This document shows, in pieces, positions 42,332 to 53,851 of a stretch of DNA of 64,000 nucleotides (the stretch's first letter is position 1; each line of letters starts with the position of its first letter). The translations under genes and the position numbers were made by a program. This DNA is from Thecaphora thlaspeos. Taxonomy: Eukaryota > Basidiomycota > Ustilaginomycetes > Urocystidales > Glomosporiaceae. The stretch is taken from the NCBI GenBank assembly GCA_900291925.1, contig UWYS01000022.1:386875-450874 (forward strand). Reading direction: 5' to 3'. The notes beneath the pieces are model-generated. The model had not been told where the DNA came from, made no database searches, and saw only the letters and a program-made list of their open reading frames with translations.

Positions 42332-43309
42332 GTTGAGGAGGATGAGGAGGACGAGGAGGAGGAGAAGGAGAGGAAGAGGCGAGGGGGCTTCCAAAGGTGT
42401 AAGTGTAGGTGGTATGATGGGTGGACAAGGCCAAAGAGTGAGTGGGTGGGCGGGTGAGAGATGCCGTCTGGCTGCCTCGAGAAGCGGGCTGGCCAAGGGC
42501 TGCGCTGAGCGGCTCCGATCGACGCACGCACGCCCTGCGCACGCCCAGACCTCGCTCGGAGCCGTGATGCGCGAGGCCCACGCCACGCCACGCCACGCCG
42601 GGCGGCAGCGGGCTGCCGTCATTTGCGCGCTCAGCAAAGACGCGCACGGGCGCCTCGAAGAGATTTCCCTGCGCAGCCGACCCTGCTGGTGCACTGCTGT
42701 CGTCGCCCGCGCCACCTGCCTCTCTCCCTTCGTTACCATCACCCACTCACCCACCATCTCTTTACTCGACCGCATTCCCTCCGAGCCTCGCTCTGTGCTT
42801 GCAACTCTTCATCCTCCCCTTCCCCACCCTTCCTTCGGCGCATCGAGCGACCACCACTTGACTGTGTGTGCTGCAAACAATCAACCTCGCATCCTTGAAA
42901 ATAGGGACTTCACTCAGGCATCGGGCCGAGTACCTCCTACTTCCCCCACTGCTCCTCCGCACACACGCCCTCTTGAGCAACTCAGAGAAGCTGGCATCGC
43001 CTGCGCTTCTTTTTGCTTGCCATCGCTAGCTATTCGCTCCCCGACGCACTAGCACAGCCCCGTCCTCTGGCACGCGAGACTAGGCCAACATTCTCTCGCC
43101 CCGCCCGCTTTCCTCGCTTCCGTGCACTTGCTGCCCCCAAACGCCCTATTCTACCCCTTTGAGCCTCTGGAGCTTCGACCGCCAGCCTTTTCCTCGCCAA
43201 TCTTGACGAGACAGCGCTCGCAGAGTCTTGCCCCGCGCGCACCGGCAGCCCCCCTCCGCGCCCCTCTGCCTGCTCCTCGCTCCTTGCTTGCGAGCCGGCT
43301 TCGACTACC
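42332..43309. promoter_or_regulatory. Divergent promoter region (NDUFB7 / RAT1)
   Basis: A 978-bp region between divergent genes. It contains a CGCCA pentamer repeated about four times at 42579-42599 and GAGGA-rich sequence just upstream of the NDUFB7 start. No TATA box or additional gene is recognisable. Confidence 0.45.
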
Positions 43310-46300
43310 ATGGGTGTCCCCGCTCTCTTCAGGTGGCTATCCACCAAGTACCCTAAGATCATCTCTCCCGTTGAAGAGGAGCAGCCGCGCAAGGTTCCCG
43401 GCGAGGATGGCGCCGAGCACGAGCTGCCCCTTGATATGTCCAGACCCAACCCGAATGGTACAGAGTACGACTGCCTTTATCTCGATATGAATGGTATCGT
43501 ACATCCATGTACACATCCAGAGGGCAAGCCCGCCCCATCGACCGAGGAGGAAATGATGGTCGAGGTCTTTGCCTACACCGAACGCGTCGTCAGCATGATC
43601 CGCCCGCGACGCCTCCTCATGATGGCCATCGACGGCGTCGCGCCGCGCGCAAAGATGAACCAGCAGCGATCCCGCCGATTTCGCTCCGCCAGAGATGCAA
43701 AGGAGTCGCTCCAGGAGAAGGAGGCCGCGCTCGCAGAGTGGAAGGCCAGGGGTCTCCCGGTCACCGATGAGGCCATGGAGATCAAAAAGTCGTGGGACTC
43801 GAACGCGATCACGCCCGGCACGCCTTTCATGGACCTGCTTGCAGCATCGCTCCGCTACTGGGTCGCTCAGAAGCTCAATACGGACCCCGGCTGGAAGGAC
43901 CTCCAGGTCATCATCTCGGACGCCAGCGTCCCGGGAGAGGGCGAGCACAAGATCATGGAGTACATCCGCCGCCAGCGGAGTCAGCCCCAGCACGACCCCA
44001 ACACCAAACACTGCATCTACGGTCTCGACGCTGATCTTATCATGCTGGCGCTCGCTACTCACGAGCCACACTTCACCGTCATCCGCGAGGACGTCTTTCA
44101 AGATAGCCAGAAGGACACCTGTCGCATCTGCAACCAGAAGGGCCACTTCGCCAGGGACTGCAAGGGCGAGAAGCCGGTCAAGGATCCCAACGCGCCCGTC
44201 GAGCTCAAGCCGTTTGTCTTCCTCCATGTCTCGGTGCTGCGCGAGTATCTGGCGGTCGAGCTCAACTACCCGGACCTGCCCTTTGCCTTTGACCTTGAGC
44301 GTGCCATTGACGACTGGGTCTTCCTGATCTTCTTTGTCGGAAATGATTTCCTGCCGCATCTGCCCTCGCTCGAGTTGCGCGAGGGGGCGATCGACACGCT
44401 GCTCAAGATCTGGCGCAAGGAGCTCCCCAACATGGGAGGCTACCTCACCAAGCACGGCAGCGTCGAGCTGGCCAACGTCCAGCTCATCCTTGCCGGTCTG
44501 GCCCACGAGGAGGACGAGATCTTCCGCCGGCGCAAGGAGACCGAGGAGCGCCAGGACGCCAACCGCAAGAGGCGCGAAGAAGAGGACGCGCGCCGTAAGA
44601 ACGGCCACAAGAGCGAGGCCTTCAAGCACGGCAACACCGACTACGTCGAGGTCAAGGCCGCCAAGAAGCCCAAGACGGACGCACAGGCCGAGAAGCCGGC
44701 CTTCAACGGCATGTCCAAGGAGGAGGCCGCCAAGCAGGCCAACGCCGGCAACAAGTCGTACGATCCGCGCAAGAAGGCCGTCGTTCTCGGCGGCGACAAC
44801 AACGAGGTCGTGCGCAACCTCAAGGGCAACAGGCAGGCCAACAAAGACGCGGCCGAGGCTCTACGAGCCGAGCTATCGGGTGGCGGTAGCGGCGCCCCTG
44901 CCGCTACGGCTGCCAGCGAAGACAGCGAGGAGCCATCCTCCAAGAAACGTAAGGTCGGCGAGGAGGCGGCTGTGCCGGTCGAGAACGGCGCCGCCGACGG
45001 GGAAGCCCCTGCGGCCCTCGCCGAAGCTGCGCCGTCCGAGCTGTCACCCGCCAGCAAGAAGCGCAAGGCCGACGCGGACGAGGTTGCCGGGCTCGTCGGT
45101 GGCGATGCTGCCGATGCCGATGGCGAGGAGGAGGTTGACGGCGACATTGGCGGCGACAATGACGACGACGACGACGAGGATAACGAGGACGTCGATCCCG
45201 TCACGACGACATCCAAGAAGCTCCAGGTCAATGCCGATGGCACCGTCACCTACGAGGACGCCGTCAAGCTATGGGAGCCCGGCTACCGCGAGCGCTACTA
45301 CCAGGACAAATTCCAGATCGGCCTCGATGACGTTGAGACGCGCCGCAACGTTGTCAAGTCGTACACCGAGGGCCTCTGCTGGGTGCTGGCCTACTACTAC
45401 CAGGGCGTGCCCTCGTGGCAGTGGTACTATCCCTACCACTTTTCGCCGTTCGCCGCCGACTTCACCGAGCTCGACACGCTCGACATCAAGTTCGAGCTGG
45501 GCCAGCCCTTCAAGCCTTTCGAGCAGCTGATGGGCGTGCTCCCGGCCGCCTCGCAGGCATCGATCCCGCACGCCTTCCGCCCGCTGATGACTGAAGAGGA
45601 CTCGGAGATCATCGACTACTACCCGGAGGAGTTTGAGATCGACATGAACGGGAAAAAGATGGTGTGGCAGGGCGTCGCGCTGCTTCCGTTTATCGACGAA
45701 AAGCGACTGCTGGCCGCGCTAAAGGACCGCTACCCGCACCTGAGCGAGGACGAGGTGCGTCGCAACGCGTTCGGCCACAACACGTATTTCGTCAGCGAGG
45801 AATCGAAGTTGTACGACTTTTTCTGCGCCCTCTACGCCAAGGGCGGGTCGAACGAGCCCGTGCAGCTCGACTCGGAGCTTAGCGGCGGCATCACGGGCAC
45901 GATCCGGCCAGACCCGGTCTGCGTGCCCGGCTCGACGTTCAACTCGCCGCTGACCAGTCAAGACCTGCACGACATCCTCAACGACCGCTCCATCTCTGTG
46001 CTGTACGACTTCCCGCCGCAGACCAAGCCGCACCGCAGCGTGCTGCTCAAGGGTGCCAAGGCGCCCAAGCCCGTCCTTACCCACAGCGACATCGACTGGG
46101 TCGAAAAGGGCGGGCCGAACGGACGAGGCCGTGGACGAGGCCGTGGAGGCGGACCCGGTAGGGGCGGAGGAGGACGCGGCGGAGGCGGCGCTGATGGATA
46201 CGACCGCGGTGCGCCCGCATCCGACGCCTACGGCGGTCCTCCTGCTATGCGACTCGGTGCTGGGCCGGTCTACGGAGGCGGGGCTGCACCCGGTGCTTAC

Positions 46301-46941
46301 GGAGGCCACGGAGGGGGCGGAGGAGGAGGTGGTGGCTACGGTGGCTACGGTGGCTATGGCGGTTACGGCGGCCAGGGAGGCTACGGTGGCTACGGCGGGT
46401 ACGGCGGGTACGGCGGAGCAGGTGGATACGGCGGGTACGGCCAGGCGGCTGCTGCTGTTCCGCCTGCTCCGGCTCAAGGTGGCTACGGAGGTTACGGCGC
46501 GAGTCAGGATCCATACGTGAGTGCTGTTACTCTCTTTTCTTGTTCCTGCCACCTTGCATTTCTGCGTCTCACGACTTAACACGCTGACAGCCAAATCTCT
46601 CACTACTTGCTCTCTGACCTTACTTTTTCACACAGGCGGGATACGGCCAGTCCTACCCTTCCCGCGCCGGAGGATACGGTCAAGGTAGCTACGGAGCTTA
46701 CGCACCTCCATCTGCGCCTTCCGCACCCTACGGAGGCTACGGCGGATATGGCGGTGGCGCACCTGTTGCTGCTCTTCCTGCTGCAGGCGGGTATGGCGCA
46801 TACGGTGGCGCTGCGTCTTACGGCGCGTACCCACCGTACGGAGGCGGAGGCGGTGCAGGACCGCCGCAGCGTGGTGCAAGGGGAAGAGGCAGTGCGCCCA
46901 GAGGAGCGTACGGAGGTGGGACGTATGGATCGTTCTACTAA
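43310..46941 (+). CDS. RAT1: 5'-3' exoribonuclease RAT1/XRN2
   Basis: Nuclear 5'-3' exoribonuclease for rRNA/snoRNA processing and torpedo transcription termination. Exons 43310-46516 and 46636-46941 (donor GTGAGT, acceptor CACAG, phase 0) give 1170 aa. The N terminus [17 protein letters not shown] is the invariant XRN start. [40 protein letters not shown] and [19 protein letters not shown] carry the metal-binding acidic residues. A CCHC knuckle near residue 270 ([14 protein letters not shown]) separates RAT1/XRN2 from cytoplasmic XRN1. [20 protein letters not shown] is in the conserved second region, after a charged linker with poly-Asp and KKRK signals. The last 210 residues are Gly/Tyr/Arg-rich (GYGGYGG repeats) and span the intron. 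An AATAAA lies 44 bases past the stop. Confidence 0.98.
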
Positions 46942-46984
46942 GCTAGATAGTCAAATGGGAATCGAGTGGCGGATATGCAGATGC

Positions 46985-46990
46985 AATAAA
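46985..46990 (+). terminator. Polyadenylation hexamer of RAT1
   Basis: AATAAA, 44 bases after the RAT1 stop codon and just before the homopolymer tract. Confidence 0.55.
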
Positions 46991-47001
46991 TCGGTTTTCA
47001 G

Positions 47002-47003
47002 CC

Positions 47004-47045
<42 letters not shown>
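47002..47045. repeat. C10-T34 homopolymer tract
   Basis: Ten cytosines directly followed by 34 thymines. On the opposite strand, which is mS34 downstream sequence, it reads A34G10. Homopolymers of this length are prone to assembly error, so the exact length is uncertain. Confidence 0.85.
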
Positions 47046-47046
<1 letters not shown>

Positions 47047-47363
47047 TAGTGTCTGATCTGGCATAGAGGTTTGGAGTTGCGCTGCAGCATCTCTATCTCT
47101 CGTACAATGCAAAATCGTATCGTATCGCGGGGCTCTTGGACGGAAGCGAGGGCGAAAGCGCAAAGGCGTAGTTGACATCTCTGTCGGGTGGTGCGTCAGA
47201 CTCCAGCGCAGACTGCTCCTTGCGGACGACAGACGGATTCCGGGATGATGTAGAGGCATGGAGTGACGCCTGCTCGCTCGCTGGTCATTGAGGATCGCGA
47301 CGGTCAACAGGTCAGAGTCGCCCGCTGTGCGTAGTACATTGCTTTGTCTTGCCTTGCAGCTGT

Positions 47364-48070
47364 TTAGCAAGCTGCGTCCCAGCAGTACTTGAGGCCGCCA
47401 CGGATCTCTTCGACCCTGTCTTGTGGTGTGACCTGCTTGCCTGTCGTTTCGCAACGTGGGGGAAGGCAGGCAAGGCGAAAGGGGAGGGGGGCATGCAAAT
47501 ATCATGGAGTGGGAATTTCTTGTCAGCGAACCAACCTCATCACTCCACGCATTGTCTTCACGCAGTCTGCGTCGACCAGGGGATTGGACCAGTAGACTCA
47601 CCTCTCCAGAACAGCCTTCCCCACGCTTTGCCGTGCTTTCCACCCTCCTTCAACTTGACCCTCGTCACCTCCCAATAACACAGATGACCCTGCTCCTTCT
47701 GCTGACCGACCGGCGTCTTCCTCCCGTCCGTCTGAAGCTGTGAGCTTCCGTTCTGCGTAGCCTCTCTCCAGTTCTTCCTCAGATCGACGTGGACGGGTAG
47801 GTCAAGACCCTTGGCCATCCATCGTCTTTGACGCACTTTGAAACCAACGCCGTCGTTGGGAAGCGTAGAGAGGTGTTGGTACAGGTTCTTGTGTGCCGTC
47901 TTTTGACGCGTCAGAACCGGTGGCAGCGAAGCGGCCGAGATGTGAGATGTAAGCGTCGAGACGAGAGACGTATATTGCGATGTAGGCGTGGAGACCAGAG
48001 GGGAAGAGGAGGAGGACAACGAGGAGGAGGCGGCGGCTTGCCTGAACAGGGCGAAGGTGCTGCGGAACAT
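47364..48070 (-). CDS. MRPS34: Mitochondrial small ribosomal subunit protein mS34
   Basis: Component of the mitochondrial 28S/37S ribosomal subunit. Exons 47602-48070 and 47364-47440 give 181 aa. The N terminus (MFRSTFALFRQAAASSSLSS) looks like a mitochondrial presequence. The domain includes LYQHLSTLPNDGVGFKVRQR, CYWEVTRVKLKEGGKHGKAW and GRLFWRG, ending at the donor. The HGKAWG motif followed by an aromatic-Arg-Gly is typical of mS34. Exon 2 completes the split Gly codon and continues KQVTPQDRVEEIRGGLKYCW, then DAAC and a stop. The intron is 161 nt with a GTGAGT donor and GACAG acceptor. Exon 2 is short but its phase and sequence fit. Confidence 0.85.
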
Positions 48071-48613
48071 GGTGGGTGAGTGTGTGTGTGTGTGTGAGGG
48101 TGTGAATGTGTGAGGCGGGGCGTAGGTGTGTGCGACCACGTAGAGCGCAATGTGGGGCGGTGTCGTGGAACGAGCCGGTAAACTCTCAAGGTGATGCAGT
48201 CGTGGTGTGTCGCCGGCGTGCGATGGCGGCTTCGAAGGGCGTCTGAGATGATGATGGTGGACGGTGCCAACGGGGTGACAACGGCAGGACGGGAAGAGAA
48301 AAATCCGACTCGCTCGCGCAGAGGCGGCAGGCGCGTGGGCTTCTCCCGGCCGACTTGATGCAGCCCGCGAGGCGTAGCTCACGCTATGCGACGCCCTCGA
48401 CTCACTGGGCCGCGCCCTGTCGATCCACATGTCACTTGATCGAAGCCTTCTCCCTCCAGACGATGGCACGCTTGTATTAGGGAAACGCACGGCGATTCGG
48501 TGTCACTACTAGGGAAGATTTCGAAGCCGTCTTTTGTCATACTGGCGGACCGAAGGCATTTCCGCCATGTATCCGAAAACTACAGTTGTGTCCATGTATC
48601 GCATCCCTGCTTT
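48071..48613. promoter_or_regulatory. mS34 upstream region
   Basis: A 543-bp region holding the mS34 promoter and the 3' region of the carboxypeptidase gene. A (GT)n tract lies at about 48079-48095, directly upstream of the mS34 start. No other gene is visible. Confidence 0.45.
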
Positions 48614-50573
48614 CTACACGTCCACCTCGCTCCTTTTGCTGAGCAGGTCCTGCACGGCCTCTTGGCCGACAACGAGCCTCTTCTGTGGCGCATTGGGCTG
48701 CGCCTTGAGGCCGTTGTCCGACTTGGTGAAGGGCTCCTTGCTGCCGAGGCTGTCGATGCGTCCCAGCAGGAACTCGAGGTGGCGGTAGGCGGCGCTCGGA
48801 GCGTACTGCGGCACCATGTGGCCCGATAGGCTTACGGACGCGTACGTGAGGCCGCGCTCCGTCCTGTACTTGCCAAGCACACCGGCGCCAGCGAGCGTCG
48901 AGTCCTGCAGGTCTTCGTGGTAGGGCACGTAAAAGTCGTCGGTGGGCGGCGCACTGAAGCCCTGCGCACCGTTCCACGTCATGTTCTGGATCGAGAGCAG
49001 CGTGCCGTTCGAGATCAGCACGTAGTCCAGCTCGCCGTGCGCAATGATGGTGCGCTTGGTGCGCTCGATGACCGTCGGAAGCACGTCGTGCGAGCTGTAG
49101 CGGCCCGCCTCGACGTCGCTGTCGAGTCCCGAGTCGGTCAAGAAGACCGAGTCGGACGAGCATTCTTCCCACTTGGTGTCGAGGGGCGCGTTGATGGCCT
49201 TCTTGACGTCGGCACGGTCAAAGTAGATGGTAGCATTGTTGGGCAGGTACGACATGCTGCCGGGGAAGCCGAGCACGTCCCACAGCAGCGGACAGGAGGT
49301 GGCGGCCAGGTAGATGTCCCAGCAAGGGTTGACGAGGAGCACGGCGTCCATGATCTTGTTGAAGGGGTCGCACTTGTCGGTGTGCTTGGGCGGGTCCGGG
49401 AACTTGCCCTTGGGCGGGTAGACGAGGTGCTCTTCGAGGTATGCTTGGAAGCCGCACTCCTTGTCGAGGCTCTTGAGCTCGGCAACGTAGCTGTCGTTCA
49501 GGCCGAACAGCGGCGCCCAGTGGTCAAGGAAGGCGAGCGCCGGCACGTCGTTCATGATGCTGTCGGTGTTGATGGAAGGGTCGTAGATCATCGTGCCCTC
49601 GACGTTGAAGAACTCCTTGTCCTCCTCGTCAAGCATGGCACTGGCAATGTGGGGGACGTACATGCCGGCGTACGACTTTTCAAAAGCACACACCGAGGTC
49701 GTTTTCCGGTAAGCGGTTGGGTACTCATCATCGGAGATAGGCAGAAGACGCTGCTGATTGACAGGCTCACCTCTCCGGCGATGTAGACCTTCTTGCCCTG
49801 CAGCGAGAAAGTCTTGATAAAGTTCTTCCAGAAGCCCTTGAACTGCTCGGCCAGCTCGGCCTCGGAGGTGATGTTGGGTTTTCCTTGGCTGAAGCCGGTG
49901 GCGACGGGTTGCTCCACCCATATCATCGAGGTGAGGTTCTGCCATGACCATGGATTGGGGACAGGCTTGTAGGTTCCGTACCTAGAATATGGCAAAAAGG
50001 CGCGGCGGGAGGAGAGAGACGGTGTCAGCAAGGCACACGCCAAACGTGGCGACGGGAGAGGAGACAGACCGCGAGAGGGAGAGCAAGTGACTCGAGCGCG
50101 GAGGGAGGAAGGGGACATCAAACTCACTGCCAGAGGAAGGGCCCGTTCTCCTGGAGCAGCCCCTCGAGGGACGAGCATCCGGGGCCTCCGTTGAGCCAGA
50201 TGGTGATCTCGTCGGAGGCGGCAGGGTTGCTCGAGGGGAAGTACCAGAAGTAGAGCTGGCGCGTCTCGTTATGGTGCTGGGAGATGGGGAGGAGGCCGGC
50301 GTACGACTCGCCGATGTCAAAGTCGACATCGGGGATGGCGGTGCCGTCGACGTAGAACTTCTTGGTCTTTACGTTGAGGTGCTTGGTGTCTGTGTGGTGG
50401 GTGGCGCGGGTGATAAGCTGGGTGGTCTGGTGGTGCTCGAGGGCGCGTTGGCGGATGTCGCGGTATCGAAGGGCGGCAGCGGAGCCCTGGCGGATGCCGA
50501 CATGGTCGAGTCCGCGAGCGCAGACGCCGAGCATGGCCGAAGCCAGAAGGAGGGTGCAAGAGAGGACCTTCAT
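48614..50573 (-). CDS. Secreted or vacuolar serine carboxypeptidase (peptidase S10)
   Basis: Removes C-terminal residues from peptides at acidic pH, in the vacuole or outside the cell. Exons 50128-50573, 49771-49981 and 48614-49675 give 572 aa. The signal peptide is [19 protein letters not shown]. The pro-region ends before [40 protein letters not shown] is the oxyanion and substrate-binding block, and [16 protein letters not shown] follows. The catalytic triad is Ser220 in GESYAG, Asp436 in AHGELDYVL and His505 in SGHMVPQ. The second intron falls exactly between GE and SYAG, with an atypical A-rich acceptor (GAAAAG). Several NxT/NxS sequons fit a glycoprotein. It is divergent from phosphomannose isomerase. 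Confidence 0.96.
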
Positions 50574-51670
50574 CGTTCCGAAGTGGGTTGGTGAGTAGGG
50601 GAGGGGCTGAGGAGGGCGGACCTGAAGCTCCAACGCGCGCTCCTGAGCCTCTATTAATCTAGGTACTCTATATCGTATGTCGACAGTACCTTGCTCGAAG
50701 GCTTTGGCGGTCAGCCGAGACCTGGCCGTCGAGTGCGCAAAGGCACAAAAGCAAGAGCAAGGCTCCGAACCGTATGTACTGTAGCGCTGCCTGCCAGCTC
50801 GTCTAGGGAGCAACGTGTGTACTGTAAGTAAACAGGGGCAGTGCGCTGAGGCCGCGGGCCGCGTTGACTTAGCATAAGGGTCGCCTTCCGTCAGACGCCC
50901 TCCGAAGGCACACGTCCTCTCATCGTCCCTGTGCGAAGCGGGCAAGCCTCACGGACCCCTGCAGCGTGCCGTGAACGACGAACCGTCGGCTAGCGCCCGT
51001 CCGCACCGCCGACGGACGAGGAACTACATACTGTACGGTATTAGGGCCGGCGCAGTACAATAGGTTACAGAATACAACCAAGTACATAAGAGCGCTCTTG
51101 CAGGCCGCCGCCACCGCCTTGCCGCCCGACGCTGCCGCTGCTCCGCCGGCTTTGAGCGTGTGCATCGTTCGGAAGACAGCCGACCGCGATACGCGAGATC
51201 TGCCTCGTTTGGTCCGTTCGCCGCCTTTTGAGGGGTAATTTTGGATGGCGGACACAGGCCGCCGCTGTCGTCTGTGGCAAGGCTCGTCCCCTTCCGCATG
51301 CCGAGATCGTCGAGCGGCGCTCGGCGTCTGTACAAGTCCGATTTACGTATGGGTGCCCAGAGGCGACGCGCCTGCGAGCCTTGCTCCACACAGCCCATCT
51401 GCCTCGCACCTCCGCCCGGCGACCTCTCTTTCTCCTGTACGTACCTCATCGCCCCCACTGCAGGCCACCGCCCTCCTTCCTCTCGCTGGCCGCTGCTGCT
51501 CATCCTCCTTCTGCCAAAGCCGTCCATAAAGCATGGCACACATCGCCGGCAGGCTTGCCCAGCTCCAAGCGCATCTACACGCCGCCTCTTCTCTTCCGTC
51601 TTCGTCTCCTTTATCTTCTTCCTCTACCACAACTACCACCACCCGTCCATTCCCCTCGGCCGCTCGCAAA
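50574..51670. promoter_or_regulatory. Divergent promoter region (carboxypeptidase / phosphomannose isomerase)
   Basis: A 1.1-kb region. The isomerase frame stays open upstream to an ATG at 51533, discussed under that gene. A CTATATCG element lies about 90 bases upstream of the carboxypeptidase start. No additional gene is recognised. Confidence 0.45.
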
Positions 51671-53229
51671 ATGTCCAGCGACAGCTACAGCACAACGCCC
51701 GTCTTTCCCATCGTCCCCAGCGTACAGTGCTACGACTGGGGGATTAAGGGCTCCCGCTCCCGCGTCGCACAATACGCCTTGGCGACCGAGGAGCTCGCCT
51801 TCCAACCCAGCGACGACAAGCCCTGCGCAGAGGTGGGTTAGCTCGTCTGAGTTCTCATAGGCGATCCGCTATCCGGGCGCAAGATACTGACCCCCTTTCT
51901 TCTCCCTTTCTCTCTCTCCCTCTCTTCCTCTTCCTCTATCTCTCCCTCTCTCTCTCTCTTTCACACCGCATCAGCTATGGATGGGCACGCACCCATCCTT
52001 GCCCTCACGCCTCGCTTCTTCCTCGTCAGGATCGAAACAAGCCCCCACTCTCTCGTCGCACCTTCACTCCCATCCGGACCTCATCGGCAAGGGAGTGGCG
52101 GACAAGTTTAGCGACCAAGAGCCTGGTTGCCTTCCCTTCCTCTTCAAGGTACTCAGCGTAGGAAAGGCGCTCTCCATCCAGGCGCATCCTGACAAGGAGC
52201 TCGGCAAGAGGCTGCACAAAGAGCGACCCGACGTCTACAAAGGTGCGTATCCCTCCTCTCAGATATGACGGCGATCCTGTCGACCGACCATTTGACCTTG
52301 GCCACTCTGCCTTTCGAGTCATCCCACACGCAGACTCGAACCACAAGCCCGAGATGGCCATCGCCCTCACGCCCTTCTCTGGCTTTTGCGGTTTCCGTCC
52401 CCTTTCGGAGATTGGCCAATTCATCGACACCGTGCCGGAGTTCTCGGAGCTTTGCTCGCTTAGCTCTTCGCAGATCGATGAGCTACACGAGCTCATCAAG
52501 TCCGACACCGCCTCGTCGTCGTCGCCAGTCAAGTCGATGCTCAAGACAACCTTTGCCAACCTGATGAATGCCTCACCTTCGGCCTTTGAGCCGCTATGCG
52601 ATAAGATCGCCAGCCGGTTTGCCTCGTCCTCGGATGTCGGCGTGGCGGAGGAGGAGCGGAAGCTGCTGCTCAAGCTCAACGAGCAGTACCCGCACGACAT
52701 CGGCGTGTTTTGCACGTTCCTGCTCAACATCAACAAGCTCGAGGCGGGCCAGGCCATGTTCCTGCAAGCCAACGAGCCGCACGCCTACCTCGAGGGCGAG
52801 ATCCTTGAGTGCATGGCGGCAAGCGACAACGTGGTGCGCGCCGGGCTGACGCCCAAGCTGCGCGACGTCGATACGCTGGTGGAGATGTGCACCTACACCT
52901 CTGGTAAGGCGCTGGGCCTGCTGGATCCGACGGACTGGGAGGGCAAGGAGGCAGGGGGGGATGGAGAGGCCAAGCTCTTTTCGCCGCCCATCGATGAGTT
53001 TGACCATGTGCTCTCGAGCCTACCGCAGGGCGGCAAGCAGAGGCAGAAGGGGGTCAAGGGCCCGAGTATCCTGCTGGGCCTGCAGGGCGAGGTCGAGGTG
53101 TGGTGGCAGGGCGGGCAGCTGGATCTCGCTGCCGGCAAGGTCGTCTTTGTCGCGGCTGGATGCAGCCTCGACTTTGCGGCCAAGGGAAGCGGGGAGGTCA
53201 AGTGGGCCCGCGCCTTTGTCCAGCCTTGA
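51671..53229 (+). CDS. PMI40: Mannose-6-phosphate isomerase (type I PMI)
   Basis: Zn-dependent interconversion of fructose-6-phosphate and mannose-6-phosphate, the entry to GDP-mannose, protein mannosylation and cell-wall mannan; cytosolic. Exons 51671-51832, 51975-52242 and 52334-53229 give 441 aa. Conserved parts are VQCYDWGIKGSRSRVAQYA, CAE-LWMGTHPSLPS across intron 1, FLFKVLSVGKALSIQAHPDK with metal ligands, YK-DSNHKPEMAIALTPFSGF across intron 2, then AGQAMFLQANEPHAYLEGEI and the catalytic-loop region before SDNVVRAGLTPKLRDVDTL. An in-frame ATG at 51533 would add 46 Ser/Thr/Ala-rich residues; the ATG at 51671 (context AAAATGT) fits the family length better. Introns have pyrimidine-rich ends. 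Confidence 0.96.
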
Positions 53230-53851
53230 TCGAGGAGCGACCAATTGGCCTTTCGCAATCTCCCAAGTCATGTCGATACGTGGTGCTCTTGCCGCTCGCG
53301 AGCAGTAACGTGGATCTGTGCGAGTATATTGTACTCCGTTCGCCAAAGCAGCGCATCTCTGTGCCGTCGTGGCTAGTGCGCAACGGCCTGACCTCATCTC
53401 GGCGGCCGTGCGGTAAAAGGGGCACAAGCGCGAAGCGACGCTTGAGCTTGACTACGGATATTCAGGAAGCGATGGACATACGATGGGACCTACGACGACA
53501 CTCTCTCTACTGTAGCTAGAGAGGCCACTGCGACCGCTCAGCACGCGACGCGCCCGCGGCGGCGAGCCTCCACTTTGTAATTTTATTTTATTTTTCGCTG
53601 GCGATGGTGGGAGGCAAGGCGGGTTGGGCGCGCCACGCAGCGCGTTCGCCCCGTCCTCTTGCTCGACCCATGACCCGTGATCCTTGCCCCTTGACTCTTG
53701 ACCTCCCACACCCTCGCCACCCTCGCCACCCTCGCCACCCTCCGCATCCGTCATCAGCTGCTGCCCTACCATCCTCACGTGCCACAGTCTGGCCCGCCGA
53801 CTATGGTCACATAGCACCACGACCGATTGCATTTCAACCCGCAACCACCCA
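53230..53851. promoter_or_regulatory. Intergenic region with 9-bp tandem repeat
   Basis: A 622-bp region between two plus-strand genes. It contains a 9-bp repeat (CCCTCGCCA, about three and a half copies, 53711-53740) roughly 110 bases upstream of the next start. No TATA box or gene is seen. Confidence 0.45.

Larger units (their letters stand above)
46942..47363. other. Convergent intergenic region with C10T34 tract
   Basis: A 422-bp region between the 3' ends of RAT1 and mS34. It contains the RAT1 polyadenylation hexamer (46985-46990) and a homopolymer pair of 10 cytosines and 34 thymines (47002-47045). Nothing else stands out. Confidence 0.5.
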
